Assembly: GCF_002116635.1 (NCBI RefSeq)
Contig: NZ_LQPW01000054.1
Span: 1 to 64,000 of the forward strand
Length of the DNA stretch: 64,000 bases
Source of the DNA: Mycobacterium szulgai
GTDB lineage: Bacteria > Actinomycetota > Actinomycetes > Mycobacteriales > Mycobacteriaceae
Direction of reading: 5' to 3'
Within the stretch, counting starts at the first letter, position 1, and the number at the start of each line of letters is the position of its first letter. The notes under the pieces are model-generated. The model saw only the letters and a program-made list of their open reading frames with translations, was not told the DNA's origin and made no database searches. The position numbers and the translations under genes are program-made. Shown here in pieces: positions 16,738-26,773 of the stretch.

Positions 16738-17868
16738 ATGGACACCGAATTCACGCTCAATCAGAAGCGAGCCCTGGCGATCTTCACGCTGATCGCGGTG
16801 GTGTTCGGTGCGTACTTCCTGCGCAACTATTTCGTACTTATAGTGGTGGCCGCGGTGGGCGCGTATCTCTTTACGCCACTGTTCAATTGGTTCAACAAGC
16901 GCCTCAGCACCGGTTTGTCGGCTGCGTGCACCCTGGTATCGGCGCTGGCGATGGTGATCGTGCCGGTTGGACTCCTGGTGCTGCTGGCGATCGTTCAGAT
17001 CGCCCGGATGATCAACTCGGTCGCCGGATGGGTCAGGTCGACCGGTCCCGGCAGCCTCGGCGAGAAAGCCTTACAACTGGTCAATGACCTGCTGGCGCGG
17101 GCGCCGTTTCTGCATGTGACAGTCACCGAGGAACAACTGCGCAAGGCGCTGATCACCGCGGCCCAGACCGTGGGCCAATGGCTGCTGCATTTTCTGCAGG
17201 GTGCCGTCGGCAGTGTGGCCGGCGCAGTCACGTCGGCAATCATTTTTCTCTACGTGTTCGTCGCGCTGCTGGTGCACCGGGAGAAGTTGCGCACCTTGAT
17301 CGCCCAGCTCAATCCGCTGGGCGAGGAAGTCACGGACTTGTACTTGCAGAAGATGGGCTCGATGGTGCGCGGCACCGTCAACGGGCAGTTCGTCATCGCG
17401 CTTTGTCAAGGTGTCGCCGGTGCCGCATCGATCTACGTCGCCGGATTTCATCACGGCTTCTTCATCTTCGCCATACTGCTGACCGCGTTGTCGATCATTC
17501 CGCTGGGCGGCGGGATCGTGACCATTCCGTTCGGCATCGGAATGATATTCTTCGGCAACATCGCCGGCGGCGCTTTCGTGCTGCTCTGGCATTTCCTGGT
17601 GGTCACCAACATCGACAACTTCTTGCGTCCGATCCTGGTTCCGCGCGACGCCCGGCTGAATTCGGCGCTGATGCTGCTTTCGGTATTCGCCGGCATTGGC
17701 ATGTTCGGCCCATGGGGCATCATCATCGGGCCGGTGCTGATGATCCTCATCGTCACCACCATCGACGTCTACCTCGCGGTATACAAGGGCGTCGAAATAA
17801 AGCAAGTCGAGGACAAGCCGGTTCGTCGCAAATGGCTGCCGCGCCGGGCTAAGTCAGCCGCTCGGTAA
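16738..17868 (+). CDS. AI-2E family transporter (Rv1101c-like)
   Basis: The product has 376 residues with about seven or eight membrane segments. Examples are ALAIFTLIAVVFGAYFLRNYF, VIVPVGLLVLLAIVQIARMI and FGPWGIIIGPVLMILIVTT. Conserved AI-2E family features include the NGQFVIALCQG stretch and LGGGIVTIPFGI. Members are permeases or exporters with varied proposed substrates. The C-terminus is basic and cytoplasmic. Its 3' end overlaps the convergent dienelactone hydrolase gene by 20 bp. Confidence 0.85.
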   Translation: MDTEFTLNQKRALAIFTLIAVVFGAYFLRNYFVLIVVAAVGAYLFTPLFNWFNKRLSTGLSAACTLVSALAMVIVPVGLLVLLAIVQIARMINSVAGWVRSTGPGSLGEKALQLVNDLLARAPFLHVTVTEEQLRKALITAAQTVGQWLLHFLQGAVGSVAGAVTSAIIFLYVFVALLVHREKLRTLIAQLNPLGEEVTDLYLQKMGSMVRGTVNGQFVIALCQGVAGAASIYVAGFHHGFFIFAILLTALSIIPLGGGIVTIPFGIGMIFFGNIAGGAFVLLWHFLVVTNIDNFLRPILVPRDARLNSALMLLSVFAGIGMFGPWGIIIGPVLMILIVTTIDVYLAVYKGVEIKQVEDKPVRRKWLPRRAKSAAR

Positions 17869-18646
17869 GGAATTCGACCACGCGCTTGCGCGCCTCATAG
17901 GCCGGCTGGCCGTCGACTTCGCGGACCTCATCGGTCAGCACCGAATGCGCCGCCTTGGCGAAGCCGAATTCGTTGCCCGGCTTGGAGTCGATCTCGATCA
18001 CCTCGAACGCGTCGCCGAGGCGCTCCTTGAGCGTGTTGAATCGCTCCCGCGGCGCCAGCTTGTCCTCGCTGAATCGTAATCCCATGGCGCACAGGCCATC
18101 ATTGGCGCAGCGGTCGGCGATGACACCGAATTCGGCTTCGCTGAGCCCGGGGTCGCGGCGCTGCTTGGCGGTCAGCGGGAACGGCACCGACGGCTGGCTG
18201 AGCACTAGGGCCAGCACGCTGTTGTCCACGGCAGCGGCCAGCGCGAAACCGCCGGTGAAGCATTGGCCGATGACACCGACACCCTTGCCCGGTGTCGACG
18301 CGTTGAGATCGCGCGCCAGCGCCCGCAAGAACAGCGAAACCGGCCGCTGCTTGTTGGTAGCCATCGCCGCGAATTCCCTTGCCACACAATGTCGAGCGAT
18401 CACCGCTGCGGTATAGCCGGCCGACACCGGCCGGCCCGGCTGCCCGAACAGCGATGGGATGGCCACGGTAAAGCCGTTGTCCACCAGATGGTTACCCAGC
18501 GCCAGCACCCCCGGATGGATGCCCGGCATCTCCGGAATCAGCACCACCCCGGGACCAGAACCCTTGCGATATACGTCGTGGGTGTAGTCGCCGCCGGTGA
18601 ACGGTGCCGCCGACCACCCGGACAGGTCTGCTTCGAGAGGGCTCAC
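17849..18646 (-). CDS. Dienelactone hydrolase family protein
   Basis: The product has 265 residues. It is an alpha/beta hydrolase with a cysteine nucleophile elbow, GQCFTGG, as in carboxymethylenebutenolidase. The preceding VVLIPEMPGIHPG motif and the AAHSVL histidine region also fit. The GTG start at 18646 has AAGGGA about 10 nt upstream. It may open lactone rings formed in aromatic catabolism; the nearby Rieske module makes that attractive but unproven. The DUF4245 gene ends 14 bp upstream on the same strand. Confidence 0.85.
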   Translation of the reverse strand: MSPLEADLSGWSAAPFTGGDYTHDVYRKGSGPGVVLIPEMPGIHPGVLALGNHLVDNGFTVAIPSLFGQPGRPVSAGYTAAVIARHCVAREFAAMATNKQRPVSLFLRALARDLNASTPGKGVGVIGQCFTGGFALAAAVDNSVLALVLSQPSVPFPLTAKQRRDPGLSEAEFGVIADRCANDGLCAMGLRFSEDKLAPRERFNTLKERLGDAFEVIEIDSKPGNEFGFAKAAHSVLTDEVREVDGQPAYEARKRVVEFLTERLT

Positions 18647-18660
18647 TGCGATGTTCCCTT

Positions 18661-19296
18661 CTACCGGCTCGCTAAGGGCGGCTGCGATTGCGTCGCCGAC
18701 GCCAGGGTACGGAACTGATCGGGGCTGCCGGCGCCGGTGATGGCGACTTGGGTGGCGCCGGCGGGACTGTTCAGTTTGGTGGTCCAGACCGGCTCGTTCT
18801 GGTCGGCGCCTTGGTAGACGACCCAGTTGGTGCCGCTGACATCGACCGTCCCGGTCGGATACATGCCCGGATGAATGGACCCGACCAACTTGTCCTCGTC
18901 GGCGTTGCTCTGGGTCAGACTCAAATACATGCTCGTTGGGCTCAGGTAGCCGACGGTCGAAGTGGCGGCGTTGAGCCGCTGTCCGGTGCCGGGGTCGGTC
19001 CGGCCGTTTTCAATGCCGCCACGACTACCGGAGTTGGGTTGCCAACCGGCCGGCAGAACCGGCATGCGGATCGGGAAATCCAGCGTCGCGGCGTCGGCCC
19101 GCAACGCCTTCGCCACGTCGTAGGACGGGACCGGTCCGCGCTTGGGTCCGCTGAGTTGCAACGAACACGTCCCGACCAGGGCCGCCAGCAGGATGCAGCC
19201 CAGCACGATCGGCGCCAGCGACCAGAACATGTCGCGACCGTCCTGCAGCAACCGCGGTTTGGCCGGCTTGGGCGTCGGCTGCGGCTCCGCGGTCAT
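18661..19296 (-). CDS. DUF4245 membrane-anchored protein (Rv1100-like)
   Basis: The product has 211 residues from an ATG at 19296 ([15 protein letters not shown]). A Pro/Lys-rich cytoplasmic N-terminus is followed by one transmembrane helix ([22 protein letters not shown]). The extracellular domain of about 150 residues contains [17 protein letters not shown] and NWVVYQG motifs of DUF4245. A start at 19353 would add 19 residues but would overlap the divergent glpX start, so I prefer the later ATG. Function is unknown. It is conserved next to glpX in mycobacteria. Confidence 0.8.
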   Translation of the reverse strand: MTAEPQPTPKPAKPRLLQDGRDMFWSLAPIVLGCILLAALVGTCSLQLSGPKRGPVPSYDVAKALRADAATLDFPIRMPVLPAGWQPNSGSRGGIENGRTDPGTGQRLNAATSTVGYLSPTSMYLSLTQSNADEDKLVGSIHPGMYPTGTVDVSGTNWVVYQGADQNEPVWTTKLNSPAGATQVAITGAGSPDQFRTLASATQSQPPLASR

Positions 19297-19351
19297 CTCG
19301 CCAGTATCCCAGCTCCAACCGAGCGTTTCGCTTCTGGGACAATCAGCAACC

Positions 19352-20440
19352 ATGACTGTTGAGGGATCAGGTTCGTCGCCGACCGCTGTTGCCGGTCACG
19401 CCACGTCGCCAACCCGGCTGTCCCGCGGGGAGGCCCCCGACCGCAACCTGGCCCTGGAACTCGTGCGAGTCACCGAGGCCGGCGCCATGGCCGCGGGCCG
19501 TTGGGTGGGTCGCGGCGACAAGGAGGGCGGCGACGGCGCCGCCGTCGACGCGATACGTGAGCTGGTGAATTCAGTCTCGATGCGCGGCGTCGTGGTGATC
19601 GGCGAGGGCGAAAAAGACCACGCGCCGATGCTGTACAACGGCGAGGAAGTCGGTAACGGGGACGGCCCGGAGTGTGACTTCGCGGTCGATCCGGTGGACG
19701 GCACCACCCTGATGAGCAAGGGCATGCCCAACGCCATCTCGGTGCTGGCGGTGGCCGATCGAGGCGCGATGTTCGACCCATCGGCGGTGTTCTACATGAA
19801 TAAGATCGCCGTCGGACCCGATGCGGCGCACGTGCTGGACATCACTGCGCCGATCGCCGACAACGTCCGCGCGGTCGCCCGAGTCAAGGACATGTCGGTG
19901 CGCGACATGACGGTGTGCATCCTGGATCGGCCACGGCACGCTGCGCTGATCGATGAGGTTCGCACCACCGGCGCCCGGATCCGGCTGATCACCGACGGTG
20001 ACGTCGCCGGTGCCATCTCGGCGTGCCGGCCCGAGTCGGGCACCGACATGCTGGCCGGTGTCGGTGGCACTCCGGAGGGCATCATCGCTGCCGCGGCCAT
20101 CCGCTGCATGGGCGGCGCGATCCAGGCGCAACTGGCGCCCAAGGACGACGCCGAACGCCGCAAAGCGCTCGACGCCGGCTACGACTTGGACCAGATTTTG
20201 ACCACCGAGGATCTGGTATCCGGGGAAAACGTCTTCTTCTGCGCCACCGGGGTCACAGACGGCGATCTGCTCAAGGGCGTGCGGTACTACGCCGGCGGCT
20301 GCACCACCCAGTCCATCGTGATGCGTTCCAAGTCTGGAACCGTCCGCATGATCGAGGCTTACCACCGGCTGTCCAAGCTCAACGAATACTCCGCCATCGA
20401 CTTCACCGGCGACAGCAATGCCGCCTATCCCCTCCCATAA
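19352..20440 (+). CDS. glpX: Class II fructose-1,6-bisphosphatase
   Basis: The product has 362 residues, equal to the M. tuberculosis enzyme (Rv1099c). [18 protein letters not shown] and [12 protein letters not shown] are the metal and substrate motifs of the GlpX family. It dephosphorylates fructose-1,6-bisphosphate and is the key gluconeogenic phosphatase in mycobacteria, needed for growth on lipids and glycerol. The fumarase gene follows after 18 bp and is likely in the same operon. Confidence 0.96.
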   Translation: MTVEGSGSSPTAVAGHATSPTRLSRGEAPDRNLALELVRVTEAGAMAAGRWVGRGDKEGGDGAAVDAIRELVNSVSMRGVVVIGEGEKDHAPMLYNGEEVGNGDGPECDFAVDPVDGTTLMSKGMPNAISVLAVADRGAMFDPSAVFYMNKIAVGPDAAHVLDITAPIADNVRAVARVKDMSVRDMTVCILDRPRHAALIDEVRTTGARIRLITDGDVAGAISACRPESGTDMLAGVGGTPEGIIAAAAIRCMGGAIQAQLAPKDDAERRKALDAGYDLDQILTTEDLVSGENVFFCATGVTDGDLLKGVRYYAGGCTTQSIVMRSKSGTVRMIEAYHRLSKLNEYSAIDFTGDSNAAYPLP

Positions 20441-20458
20441 CAAAGGAAGCGTATTTTT

Positions 20459-21877
20459 ATGGCCGCAAACGCGGACGAAAACACCGAGTACCGCATCGAG
20501 CACGACACCATGGGCGAGGTCCGGGTGCCGGCAAAAGCGTTGTGGCGCGCACAAACCCAGCGTGCCGTGGAGAACTTCCCCATCTCCGGCCGCGGCCTCG
20601 AGCGGGCCCAGATCCGTGCCTTGGGTCTGCTGAAAGGCGCTTGCGCGCAGGTGAACAAAGACCTCGGGCTGCTGGCCGCCGATAAGGCCGACGCGATCAT
20701 CGCCGCAGCGGCCGAAATCGCCGACGGCCAACACGACGACCAGTTCCCCATCGACGTCTTCCAGACCGGCTCGGGCACCAGCTCGAACATGAACACCAAC
20801 GAGGTGATCGCGTCCATCGCTGGCAGGGCCGGTGTGACCGTGCACCCCAACGACGACGTCAACATGTCGCAGTCGTCGAACGACACCTTCCCCACCGCCA
20901 CTCACATCGCGGCCACCGAAGCCGCTGTGGCTCATCTCATTCCGGCGCTCGAAGTGCTGCAGAAGGCTTTGTCGGACAAGGCTTTGGAGTGGCAGACGGT
21001 GGTGAAGTCGGGCCGCACTCACCTGATGGACGCCGTTCCGGTCACCCTCGGACAGGAGTTCAGCGGCTATGCCCGCCAGATCGAGGCCGGCATCGAGCGG
21101 GTGCGCTCCACCCTGCCGCGGCTGGGTGAGCTCGCGATCGGCGGCACCGCGGTAGGTACCGGCCTCAATGCTCCGGAAGGTTTCGGCGTCCGGGTGGTCT
21201 CGGTGCTGGTGTCCGAAACAGGACTATCCGAATTGCGCACCGCGGCAAACTCTTTCGAGGCCCAGGCGACCCGCGACGGATTGGTCGAAGCGTCCGGTGC
21301 ACTGCGGACCATCGCGGTATCGCTGACCAAGATCGCCAACGACATCCGCTGGATGGGATCGGGTCCGTTGACCGGCCTGGCTGAAATCCAGTTGCCGGAC
21401 CTGCAGCCGGGTAGCTCGATAATGCCAGGCAAGGTGAATCCCGTTCTGCCCGAAGCGGTTACCCAGGTGGCCGCTCAGGTGATCGGTAACGACGCCGCAA
21501 TCGCCTGGGGCGGTGCAAACGGCGCCTTCGAACTCAACGTCTACATCCCGATGATGGCCCGCAACATCCTGGAATCGTTCAAGCTGCTGACCAACGTGTC
21601 AAAGCTGTTCGCCGAGCGGTGCATTACCGGGCTGAAGGCCAATGTCGATCACCTGCGCGAGCTGGCCGAGTCCTCGCCGTCGATCGTGACCCCGCTGAAC
21701 TCGGCGATCGGATACGAAGAAGCCGCGGCCGTCGCCAAACAAGCGCTCAAGGAGCGCAAGACGATTCGCCAGACCGTCATCGACCGCGGCCTGATCGGCG
21801 ACAAATTGTCGCTCGAAGAGCTGGATCGCCGGCTCGACGTGTTGGCGATGGCCAAGGTCGAGGCGAACGACCAATGA
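20459..21877 (+). CDS. fum: Class II fumarate hydratase
   Basis: The product has 472 residues. The superfamily signature [11 protein letters not shown] is present, along with [35 protein letters not shown] and [14 protein letters not shown]. It interconverts fumarate and malate in the TCA cycle as a homotetramer without an iron cluster. The ATG at 20459 follows AAAGGAAGC. Its stop overlaps the start of the next gene (ATGA). It is the ortholog of Rv1098c. Confidence 0.96.
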   Translation: MAANADENTEYRIEHDTMGEVRVPAKALWRAQTQRAVENFPISGRGLERAQIRALGLLKGACAQVNKDLGLLAADKADAIIAAAAEIADGQHDDQFPIDVFQTGSGTSSNMNTNEVIASIAGRAGVTVHPNDDVNMSQSSNDTFPTATHIAATEAAVAHLIPALEVLQKALSDKALEWQTVVKSGRTHLMDAVPVTLGQEFSGYARQIEAGIERVRSTLPRLGELAIGGTAVGTGLNAPEGFGVRVVSVLVSETGLSELRTAANSFEAQATRDGLVEASGALRTIAVSLTKIANDIRWMGSGPLTGLAEIQLPDLQPGSSIMPGKVNPVLPEAVTQVAAQVIGNDAAIAWGGANGAFELNVYIPMMARNILESFKLLTNVSKLFAERCITGLKANVDHLRELAESSPSIVTPLNSAIGYEEAAAVAKQALKERKTIRQTVIDRGLIGDKLSLEELDRRLDVLAMAKVEANDQ

Positions 21878-22863
21878 CGGTTCCCCCGGGCGGCCCTTAC
21901 GGTCAGGGCCCATACGGCCAGGGTCCCTACGGCCAGGATCCGTACGTGGCGAATCCGTATGGGCAGGACCCGTATTGGGGCGGTCAGCCACAAGGCCAGC
22001 CGCAAGGTCAACCCCAGGGCGGCGGATATCCTTACCCCCCGCCCGGTGGCGACCCATACGCAGGCGGCGCCTACCCACCCCAGCAGTATCCGCAAGCGCC
22101 CCAGCAGTATCCCTCCGGCTGGCCGGGCGGCCCCTACCAGCCCGGGCCGCCGCCCAAAGGGTCGAAGACCCCGTGGTTGATCATTACGGGTATCGCGGTA
22201 CTGGGTGTCATCGTGTTGGTGGTGATCCTGGCGGTCGCCCTCACCAACCGCGGCCCGTCGAACTCAGCCAGCCCTTCGGAGACGACAAGCGCGGCGACCT
22301 CGCAGCCGAACAACTCCGCGCAGACCGCGACCGGCTGCACCCCGAACGTATCCGGCGGTGACGCGTCGGCCACTCGCAGCACGATCAATGCCGGCAAGCT
22401 GTCGTTTCCGACCAGCGCGGCCCCGGGATGGACGCCGTTCTCCGACGACCAGAACCCGAACCTGATCGATGCCGTCGGCGTCGGCGCGGAAGTACCGGGC
22501 GCCAACCAATGGATGATGCAGGTCGAGGTTGCCGTTACCAACTTCGTCACCAGCATGGACGTCTCCCAGCAGGCCTCGAAATTGATGGACTGCGTGGCCA
22601 ACGGCCCCGGCTACAGCCAATCGCAGCCCACGCTCGGCGCCAAGAAGACGTCGTCGGCCACGGTCGACGGGGTCAAGGCCGCCCGGGTCGACGCGGACAT
22701 CACCATCGGTGACACCGCACGAGGCGTGAAGGGCGATTCGGTGACCATCATCGCCGTCGACACCAAGCCGGTGACCATCTTCCTGGGCGCCTTCCCAATC
22801 GGGGATGCGGCCTCGCGGACCACCATCGACAAAGTCATCGCGGCACTCAAGGTGACCAAGTAG
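21874..22863 (+). CDS. Single-pass membrane protein with Gly/Pro/Tyr-rich N-terminus (Rv1097c-like)
   Basis: The product has 329 residues. Residues 1 to about 95 are low complexity with repeated GPYGQ and QGQPQ units, followed by [26 protein letters not shown] as the only membrane helix. A Ser/Thr-rich linker leads to an extracellular domain (residues about 160-329) with two Cys ([13 protein letters not shown]). The architecture resembles mycobacterial surface proteins with a lipoprotein-like exterior domain. Function is unknown. Translation is coupled to fum by a 4-bp overlap. Confidence 0.8.
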   Translation: MTVPPGGPYGQGPYGQGPYGQDPYVANPYGQDPYWGGQPQGQPQGQPQGGGYPYPPPGGDPYAGGAYPPQQYPQAPQQYPSGWPGGPYQPGPPPKGSKTPWLIITGIAVLGVIVLVVILAVALTNRGPSNSASPSETTSAATSQPNNSAQTATGCTPNVSGGDASATRSTINAGKLSFPTSAAPGWTPFSDDQNPNLIDAVGVGAEVPGANQWMMQVEVAVTNFVTSMDVSQQASKLMDCVANGPGYSQSQPTLGAKKTSSATVDGVKAARVDADITIGDTARGVKGDSVTIIAVDTKPVTIFLGAFPIGDAASRTTIDKVIAALKVTK

Positions 22864-24375
22864 CTAACCTGCCGGGGTAGAGACGTGCGTGGCCTCGGAG
22901 CGGCCGCGCAGCACCGTCGAATAGCATTCGGCCCACCGCTGCTGTTCGGCTTCGTCGGCGCGGTCGATGGCCGCCGACGAACACAGGATCCGCCGGTCCG
23001 ACGTCTTGGCGAGGTCGGCCAGTCGCGCGGCCTCGTTGACCGCGTCACCGATCACCGTGTATTCGTAACGGTTTTCGGCGCCGATGTTGCCGGCGAAGAC
23101 GCGGCCGGCCGACACGCCGATCCCGAAGTCGACCACGGGTAGCTGGCGCAGCTGGGTGGCCAGGGTGCGGGCCGCGGCCAGCGCCGCCGATGCCGGCTCG
23201 TTCGTCCGCAGCGGCGCCCCGAAGATGGCCAGCGCGGCGTCGCCCTCGAATTTGTTGATCAGGCCTTGATGTTCGTCGACGGCGCCGACGACGATTCGGA
23301 AGAATTCGTTGAGCACCCCGGCAACCTTTTGCGGCGCAAGGCTTTCCGTCAACTTTGTGGAGCCCGCCAGGTCGATGAACAGCACGGCGGCCTCCACCAC
23401 GTCCCCGGTCAGCGCGGCGCCCTCCTCGATGGCCCGATGCGCGACATCGACGCCCACGTAGCGTCCGAACAGATCTCGCACCCGGTCGCGTTCGGCCAGG
23501 CCGGCCACCATCCGGTTGAATCCCATTTGCAGATGCCCGATTTGGGACCGCTCGTATACGCCGATCTGGGTGTCGATGCGGCCGTGTTCGACCTGGGCCA
23601 TCGCCTCGACGACTTCGCTGAGCGGATCGGCGATGGATCGCGAGGTGAGGATCATGATCGGCAGGCCAAGTACCAATGCCGCCAGCGCGACTACCAGAAC
23701 TGGCACATCCAGCGATGCGTTCTTCTGAATCAGCCAGCCGTAGGAGCGCAGGATGACAAACGCCGCGATGACTCCGATTGGCAGGGCGCTGCACAAGAAC
23801 CACAGCAGCACCAGCCGGGCGAACACGCCGGGTACCGACAATCCCTGCTCGGAGCCCCGTGTGGCGGCGGCCATGATCGGACGCAGCGTGTGTTGCGCCA
23901 GTAGCAAACCCGTTCCCGCGGCGGCGGCGCCGCCCAGCAGTACCCCGAGCAGAATCGGCAGCAGCAGCGCGGGTCCTGAGTTCGAGTTCAACAGCAGGAA
24001 AACTCCGCCACACAGCGCCCAGGCCGCGGCCAGGATTGCCGATTGGCGACCGGCGAGCCGCATGGCGGCGGCTCGTTGCGCCGGGGTCGGTTGTGCCCCG
24101 GCGGAGTACCAACGCACGGTCGGACGAAGGCTGAGGAACCCGCCGACCGCGACGCCGAACATCCCGAGCACGATCAACACCACCACCGCGCCGGTGTTTC
24201 GCTGCGCGAAATCGGCGTTGGCTGCCGCCGAGGTGTGCCCGCGCAGCGGGATCAAGATGGCAGCGGCATCGATGACGGCGAAAAGGTAAGCCAGTGCCAG
24301 GTCGAGTCCGTACTGAATCGATAGGCTGCGGGCGCTCTTTCGAGGCTCACCTGGACTCAGGCTCGGCTCAGGCAC
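22864..24375 (-). CDS. Membrane-bound class III adenylate cyclase with HAMP domain
   Basis: The product is about 503 residues from a GTG at 24375; GTG 24390 and TTG 24408 are alternatives. Six hydrophobic segments are followed by a HAMP domain (SRSIADPLSEVVEAMAQVEHG) and a cyclase domain. Catalytic features are present: metal Asp in LFIDLAGST and KFEGDAALAIFG, substrate-specificity Lys in NKFEGD and Asp in TVIGDAVN, and the transition-state Asn and Arg in NEAARL. This matches the Rv1318c/Rv3645 cyclase group, so cAMP synthesis is expected. The 5' end overlaps the deacetylase stop by 8 bp. I do not recall a cyclase here in M. tuberculosis. Confidence 0.88.
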   Translation of the reverse strand: MPEPSLSPGEPRKSARSLSIQYGLDLALAYLFAVIDAAAILIPLRGHTSAAANADFAQRNTGAVVVLIVLGMFGVAVGGFLSLRPTVRWYSAGAQPTPAQRAAAMRLAGRQSAILAAAWALCGGVFLLLNSNSGPALLLPILLGVLLGGAAAAGTGLLLAQHTLRPIMAAATRGSEQGLSVPGVFARLVLLWFLCSALPIGVIAAFVILRSYGWLIQKNASLDVPVLVVALAALVLGLPIMILTSRSIADPLSEVVEAMAQVEHGRIDTQIGVYERSQIGHLQMGFNRMVAGLAERDRVRDLFGRYVGVDVAHRAIEEGAALTGDVVEAAVLFIDLAGSTKLTESLAPQKVAGVLNEFFRIVVGAVDEHQGLINKFEGDAALAIFGAPLRTNEPASAALAAARTLATQLRQLPVVDFGIGVSAGRVFAGNIGAENRYEYTVIGDAVNEAARLADLAKTSDRRILCSSAAIDRADEAEQQRWAECYSTVLRGRSEATHVSTPAG

Positions 24376-25243
24376 CGTTATTGGGCCCACCCGAGTTCTG
24401 TCCCGCAATGTCGGTGATCGGGAAGTTAGGCATCGGTTTCGGCGACGGGGTGTTGGGCAGCGACGGGATCTGGCTGGCCGGGATGTCGCGCAGTTCGTTC
24501 ACCGGCGGACCATTCTCCCGGCTGCCGTAGCTGCTACCCGGCGCCCGCGGACCAAGCAGTTCGCTGACCGTCACCAGCCGGTAGCCGTTGGCCTTGAGCA
24601 CCGGGATGAACTGGTAGACCAGGTCAACGGTGCTGGAATAGGTGTCGTGGAACAGCACCACCGAACCCGGTTTGATCTGCGACATCAGCAACGCTCGCGT
24701 GGCCGCGGTGTTGGAATCGTTGGCCCAGTCGAAAGGTATTACGTCCCAAAGGATTTCGGCTAGACCGAACTTGGCCGCGGTCTGGTTCACCGCGTCGTTG
24801 GCCAGGCCGCCGGCAGGACGATACAGCGTCGGCGTGCGGCCCGTTGCGGCGGTAATCGCGTCGTTGGCCCTGGAAAACTGTCCGGCGATGTCCTCGGGCG
24901 GGATGGTGGTCATGTTGGGGTGTTCCCAGGTGTGGCTGCCGATCTCCATGCCGGCCTCGGCGATGCGTTTGGCGCCCGCCGGATTGGCCGCCACCTTGTT
25001 GCCGATCAGAAAGAAGGTGGCTTTGGCGTCGTTGTCCTTCAAAATTTGCAGCAGCCGGTCGGTGAATGGGCCGGGCCCGTCGTCGAAGGTCAGCGCGACA
25101 CACTTGACCACCGAGCAGTTCAGATTCTCGGCACGCGTGACGTGACCGGTGAGGGAGCCGATGACCAGCACCGCGACGGCCACCACGACACCGAAAACGG
25201 TGCGCCAGTAGCGCCAAGTCTGGTTGTCGGGTCGTTTCGGCAC
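24368..25243 (-). CDS. Polysaccharide/peptidoglycan deacetylase (Rv1096-like)
   Basis: The product has 291 residues, the same length as Rv1096. It has an N-terminal signal anchor (TVFGVVVAVAVLVIGSLTG) followed by a NodB domain with the five expected motifs: TFDDGPG, HTWEHP, RPAGG, the IPFDW Asp/Trp motif and FHDTYSST. The family removes N-acetyl groups from peptidoglycan sugars and so affects lysozyme resistance. The C-terminal 50 residues are Pro/Ser rich. It lies 15 bp after phoH2 on the same strand and overlaps the cyclase start. Confidence 0.92.
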   Translation of the reverse strand: MPKRPDNQTWRYWRTVFGVVVAVAVLVIGSLTGHVTRAENLNCSVVKCVALTFDDGPGPFTDRLLQILKDNDAKATFFLIGNKVAANPAGAKRIAEAGMEIGSHTWEHPNMTTIPPEDIAGQFSRANDAITAATGRTPTLYRPAGGLANDAVNQTAAKFGLAEILWDVIPFDWANDSNTAATRALLMSQIKPGSVVLFHDTYSSTVDLVYQFIPVLKANGYRLVTVSELLGPRAPGSSYGSRENGPPVNELRDIPASQIPSLPNTPSPKPMPNFPITDIAGQNSGGPNNGA

Positions 25244-25258
25244 CCACGAAGTTTACCG

Positions 25259-26560
25259 TCAGTGCGGCCCGGTGATCTCCTCGAGCATCTCGGTGACCAG
25301 TGCGGCGATCGGGGACCGTTCGCTGCGCATCAGCGTGATGTGCGCGAACAGCGGATGACCTTTGAGTTTCTCGATCACCGCGGCGACGCCGTCGTGGCGG
25401 CCCACGCGCAGGTTGTCGCGCTGGGCGATGTCGTGGGTCAGGACCACGCGCGACCCGCTCCCGAGCCGCGAGAGCACGGTCAGCAGCACATTGCGTTCCA
25501 GCGACTGTGCCTCATCGACGATGACGAACGAGTCGTGCAATGACCGGCCCCGGATATGGGTCAGCGGCAGCACTTCGAGCATGCCGCGGGAGAGAACTTC
25601 CTCCAGCACCGCGGGACTGGCCAGGCCCTCGAGCGTGTCGAACACGGCTTGCGCCCAGGGGCCCATCTTGTCGCTCTCGCTGCCGGGCAGGTAGCCCAGC
25701 TCTTGGCCGCCAACCGCATACAGCGGGCGGAAGACCACCACCTTGCGCTGCGTGCGGCGTTCCAGCACCGCTTCCAGGCCGGCGCACAGTGCCAGCGCCG
25801 ACTTGCCGGTACCGGCTTTACCACCAAGCGACACAATGCCCACCGACTCATCGAGCAGCAGGTCGAGCGCCACCCGCTGCTCCGCGGAGCGGCCACGCAG
25901 ACCGAACACCTCGCGATCACCGCGTACCAGCTGCACTCGCTTGGTGGCGGTAACCCGGCCCAGCGCATGCGAACTGCCGCCCAGCAGGCGAATCCCGGTG
26001 TGACAAGGCAGATCCCGGGCCTCGGCAAGGTCGATCTCGCCGTCGGCGAACAGCGCGTCGATGTCCTCGGCGGCGGTCTCGAGCTCATGCATCCCCGACC
26101 AGCCGGAGGCGACGACGTCCTGGGCGTGGTATTCGTCGGCCGCCAGGCCTACCGCCGCGGCCTTGACCCGAAGCGGAATGTCCTTGCTGACCAGCGTGAC
26201 TCGCCTGCCTTCGGCGGCGAGGTTGGCAGCACAGCTCAGAATCCGTGAATCGTTGCTGTCGGTACGAAAGCCCGCCGGCAGTACAGCTGGGTCCGTGTGG
26301 TTGAGTTCGACGTGCAGCGAACCACCTTGCGCACCAATGGGAATGGGCTGATCCAATCGCCCGTGCTCCAGGCGAAGATCGTCGAACAGCCGTAACGCCT
26401 GACGGGCGAACCACCCCAGCTCGTGGTGATGCCGTTTAGCCTCCAATTCGCTGATCACGACCAGCGGAACCACCACTTCATGCTCGGCGAACCGGCCGCA
26501 AGCCCACGGGTCGGACAGCAGCACGGAGGTGTCGAGCACGTACGTCCGGATATCGGTCAC
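25259..26560 (-). CDS. phoH2: PIN-PhoH fusion ATPase / ribonuclease PhoH2
   Basis: The product has 433 residues from a GTG at 26560 with GAGGAG 8 bp upstream; this gives the same length as Rv1095. The N-terminal PIN domain ([12 protein letters not shown] with the acidic site, residues about 1-130) is an RNase fold. The C-terminal PhoH ATPase carries Walker [13 protein letters not shown] and Walker B FVIVDEAQ. PhoH2 proteins unwind and cut RNA and have been described with a small upstream antitoxin gene. Here a 47-codon ORF ends in a GTGA overlap with this start. Confidence 0.94.
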   Translation of the reverse strand: MTDIRTYVLDTSVLLSDPWACGRFAEHEVVVPLVVISELEAKRHHHELGWFARQALRLFDDLRLEHGRLDQPIPIGAQGGSLHVELNHTDPAVLPAGFRTDSNDSRILSCAANLAAEGRRVTLVSKDIPLRVKAAAVGLAADEYHAQDVVASGWSGMHELETAAEDIDALFADGEIDLAEARDLPCHTGIRLLGGSSHALGRVTATKRVQLVRGDREVFGLRGRSAEQRVALDLLLDESVGIVSLGGKAGTGKSALALCAGLEAVLERRTQRKVVVFRPLYAVGGQELGYLPGSESDKMGPWAQAVFDTLEGLASPAVLEEVLSRGMLEVLPLTHIRGRSLHDSFVIVDEAQSLERNVLLTVLSRLGSGSRVVLTHDIAQRDNLRVGRHDGVAAVIEKLKGHPLFAHITLMRSERSPIAALVTEMLEEITGPH

Positions 26561-26700
26561 GGAGCGCTCCTCGAGCGGAAAACGCCCGGGCGGACCCACA
26601 CGAGCGAATCGGCGGGGGCCACGGCACCAGGACCGGGGCCGGTCCTGCCCTTCTTATGACGGGAGGTGCCGCCCTGGCAGCAGAGAATGTCGCTGGCCAT
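26557..26700 (-). CDS. Small ORF translationally coupled to phoH2, possible PhoAT-type partner
   Basis: This is a 47-codon frame starting ATG at 26700 ([20 protein letters not shown]). Its TGA overlaps the phoH2 GTG as GTGA. The product is basic with a Cys pair and a Pro/Ala-rich end. The 4-bp overlap is the usual sign of coupled translation. A partner called PhoAT is described for mycobacterial PhoH2, but I cannot confirm identity from sequence. There is no strong ribosome site. A competing frame starts at 26705 and runs into phoH2. Confidence 0.45.
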   Translation of the reverse strand: MASDILCCQGGTSRHKKGRTGPGPGAVAPADSLVWVRPGVFRSRSAP

Positions 26701-26773
26701 CGCATGCGACGCTACTCCGCTGGCGACACCCCCGCAGGGCAGGCGCGCCGAAATCCGGGATCTAGCCGAGCAA

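Noticed and set aside
19571-21022. Minus-strand open frame of about 480 codons
   Set aside because: It is a shadow of glpX and fum, both of which have complete catalytic motifs on the plus strand. Translation is His/Arg-rich and unlike any family.
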